Assembly (NCBI GenBank): GCA_003225075.1
Contig: QIAP01000053.1
Location: 1 to 51,705, forward strand
Source of the DNA: Acidobacteriota bacterium
GTDB lineage: Bacteria > Acidobacteriota > Terriglobia > Terriglobales > Acidobacteriaceae
Direction: 5' to 3'
Length of the DNA: 51,705 nucleotides
The translations under genes were made by a program, and so were the position numbers. This document shows, piece after piece, positions 51,483-51,705 of this stretch. The notes under the pieces are model-generated. The model was not told the DNA's origin and searched no databases. It saw nothing but the letters and a program-made list of their open reading frames with translations. Within the stretch, counting starts at the first letter, position 1. Every line of letters starts with the position of its first letter.

Positions 51483-51705
51483 GTTCAGTCCTTTCGGCGC
51501 CAGCCGGCATGGAGACCAGTTCCGGAATGGTGCGTTCGGCCAACTGAACAGTCTCATTCACATTCAACGTTCCATTGATGATATGCGCGGAGTTCACGAT
51601 ATGAACGCCGGGCACCGAGGTGGACATCGAGGGCAATTCGCGCGAGTAGTTCAAAGTTGGAATTGCGAACACGTAGCGGACCCGGCTGATCTGGAAACTC
51701 AAGAC
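51469..51705 (-). CDS. C-terminal end of an FAD/NAD(P)-dependent oxidoreductase (partial)
   Basis: The last 78 codons of a gene running off the right edge. The segment SRVRYVFAIPTLNYSRELPS followed by SVPGVHIVNSAHIINGTLNV and NETVQLAE resembles the FAD-binding C-terminus of amine-oxidase/protoporphyrinogen-oxidase-like proteins (the PGVHIVNSA strand with the following NETV helix contacting FAD). Such genes are often found in glycan clusters. The stop codon overlaps the deacetylase start by 14 bases. The assignment rests on a short fragment. Confidence 0.65.
   Translation of the reverse strand, partial: VLSFQISRVRYVFAIPTLNYSRELPSMSTSVPGVHIVNSAHIINGTLNVNETVQLAERTIPELVSMPAGAERTEHAGA

Overview
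The window looks like a chromosomal segment of an Acidobacteriota bacterium, probably class Terriglobia. This is an inference from gene content: several secreted FG-GAP/ASPIC-UnbV (CRTAC1-type) proteins, a DUF2911 protein with TPRs, a secreted chitosanase-type GH2, a lipid A gene (lpxB) that implies an outer membrane, and a mid-to-high G+C base composition. I see no rRNA or tRNA gene, CRISPR array, insertion sequence, phage gene or replication origin.

Layout. 1-4.2 kb: after a gene tail and a perfect terminator hairpin lies a tight sulfur/siroheme operon: siroheme-Fe4S4 sulfite/nitrite reductase, precorrin-2 dehydrogenase, uroporphyrinogen-III methyltransferase and [4Fe-4S] APS reductase, linked by start/stop overlaps. 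4.2-10.2 kb: a 50-residue membrane protein, an RsuA-family pseudouridine synthase, a rhodanese, a REC-PAS-histidine kinase, a receiver-like/PilZ protein and an amidase that has lost both catalytic serines. 10.3-20.2 kb: a same-strand block with a membrane-anchored five-CXXCH cytochrome with TPRs (split by an in-frame TAG), a seven-repeat FG-GAP/UnbV protein, a 1157-residue TPR + FG-GAP/UnbV protein with a large unrecognised C-terminal region, and a third FG-GAP/UnbV protein. This is the best candidate here for an undescribed system. 20.2-28.6 kb: an amino-acid permease behind a structured leader ending in a terminator, a GH2 exo-beta-glucosaminidase, a SurA/PpiD-type foldase and 4-alpha-glucanotransferase.

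28.6-36.9 kb: hemerythrin-like protein, a small gene coupled to a 3-hydroxyacyl-CoA dehydrogenase, the DUF2911-TPR protein, a secreted double fibronectin-III protein, two MacB-type ABC permeases without an ATPase, a small unknown and a MidA-type methyltransferase. 36.9-44.6 kb, minus strand: FabF-like ketosynthase, a secreted two-repeat unknown, an MsbA/MdlB-type ABC exporter, LpxB and an M1-peptidase-like protein whose active site is gone; the spacing allows one envelope/lipid A operon. 44.7-49.5 kb: HemW-like radical SAM protein, tiny zinc-ribbon and membrane ORFs, Hsp20, a secreted small protein and a sulfotransferase. 49.7-51.7 kb, minus strand: methyltransferase, NodB-type polysaccharide deacetylase and the end of an FAD oxidoreductase, probably the edge of a surface-glycan cluster.

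Themes: periplasm/envelope functions dominate; siroheme synthesis is paired with the siroheme enzyme; LpxB is paired with a lipid-type exporter. Two genes 3.5 kb apart carry in-frame losses of about 84-93 bp, which need an assembly check. Two genes (nirA-like and permease) start 20-26 bases downstream of a perfect terminator hairpin, suggesting attenuation. Coordinates of starts were chosen from family N-termini, signal peptides and Shine-Dalgarno-like sequences; doubtful ones are flagged.
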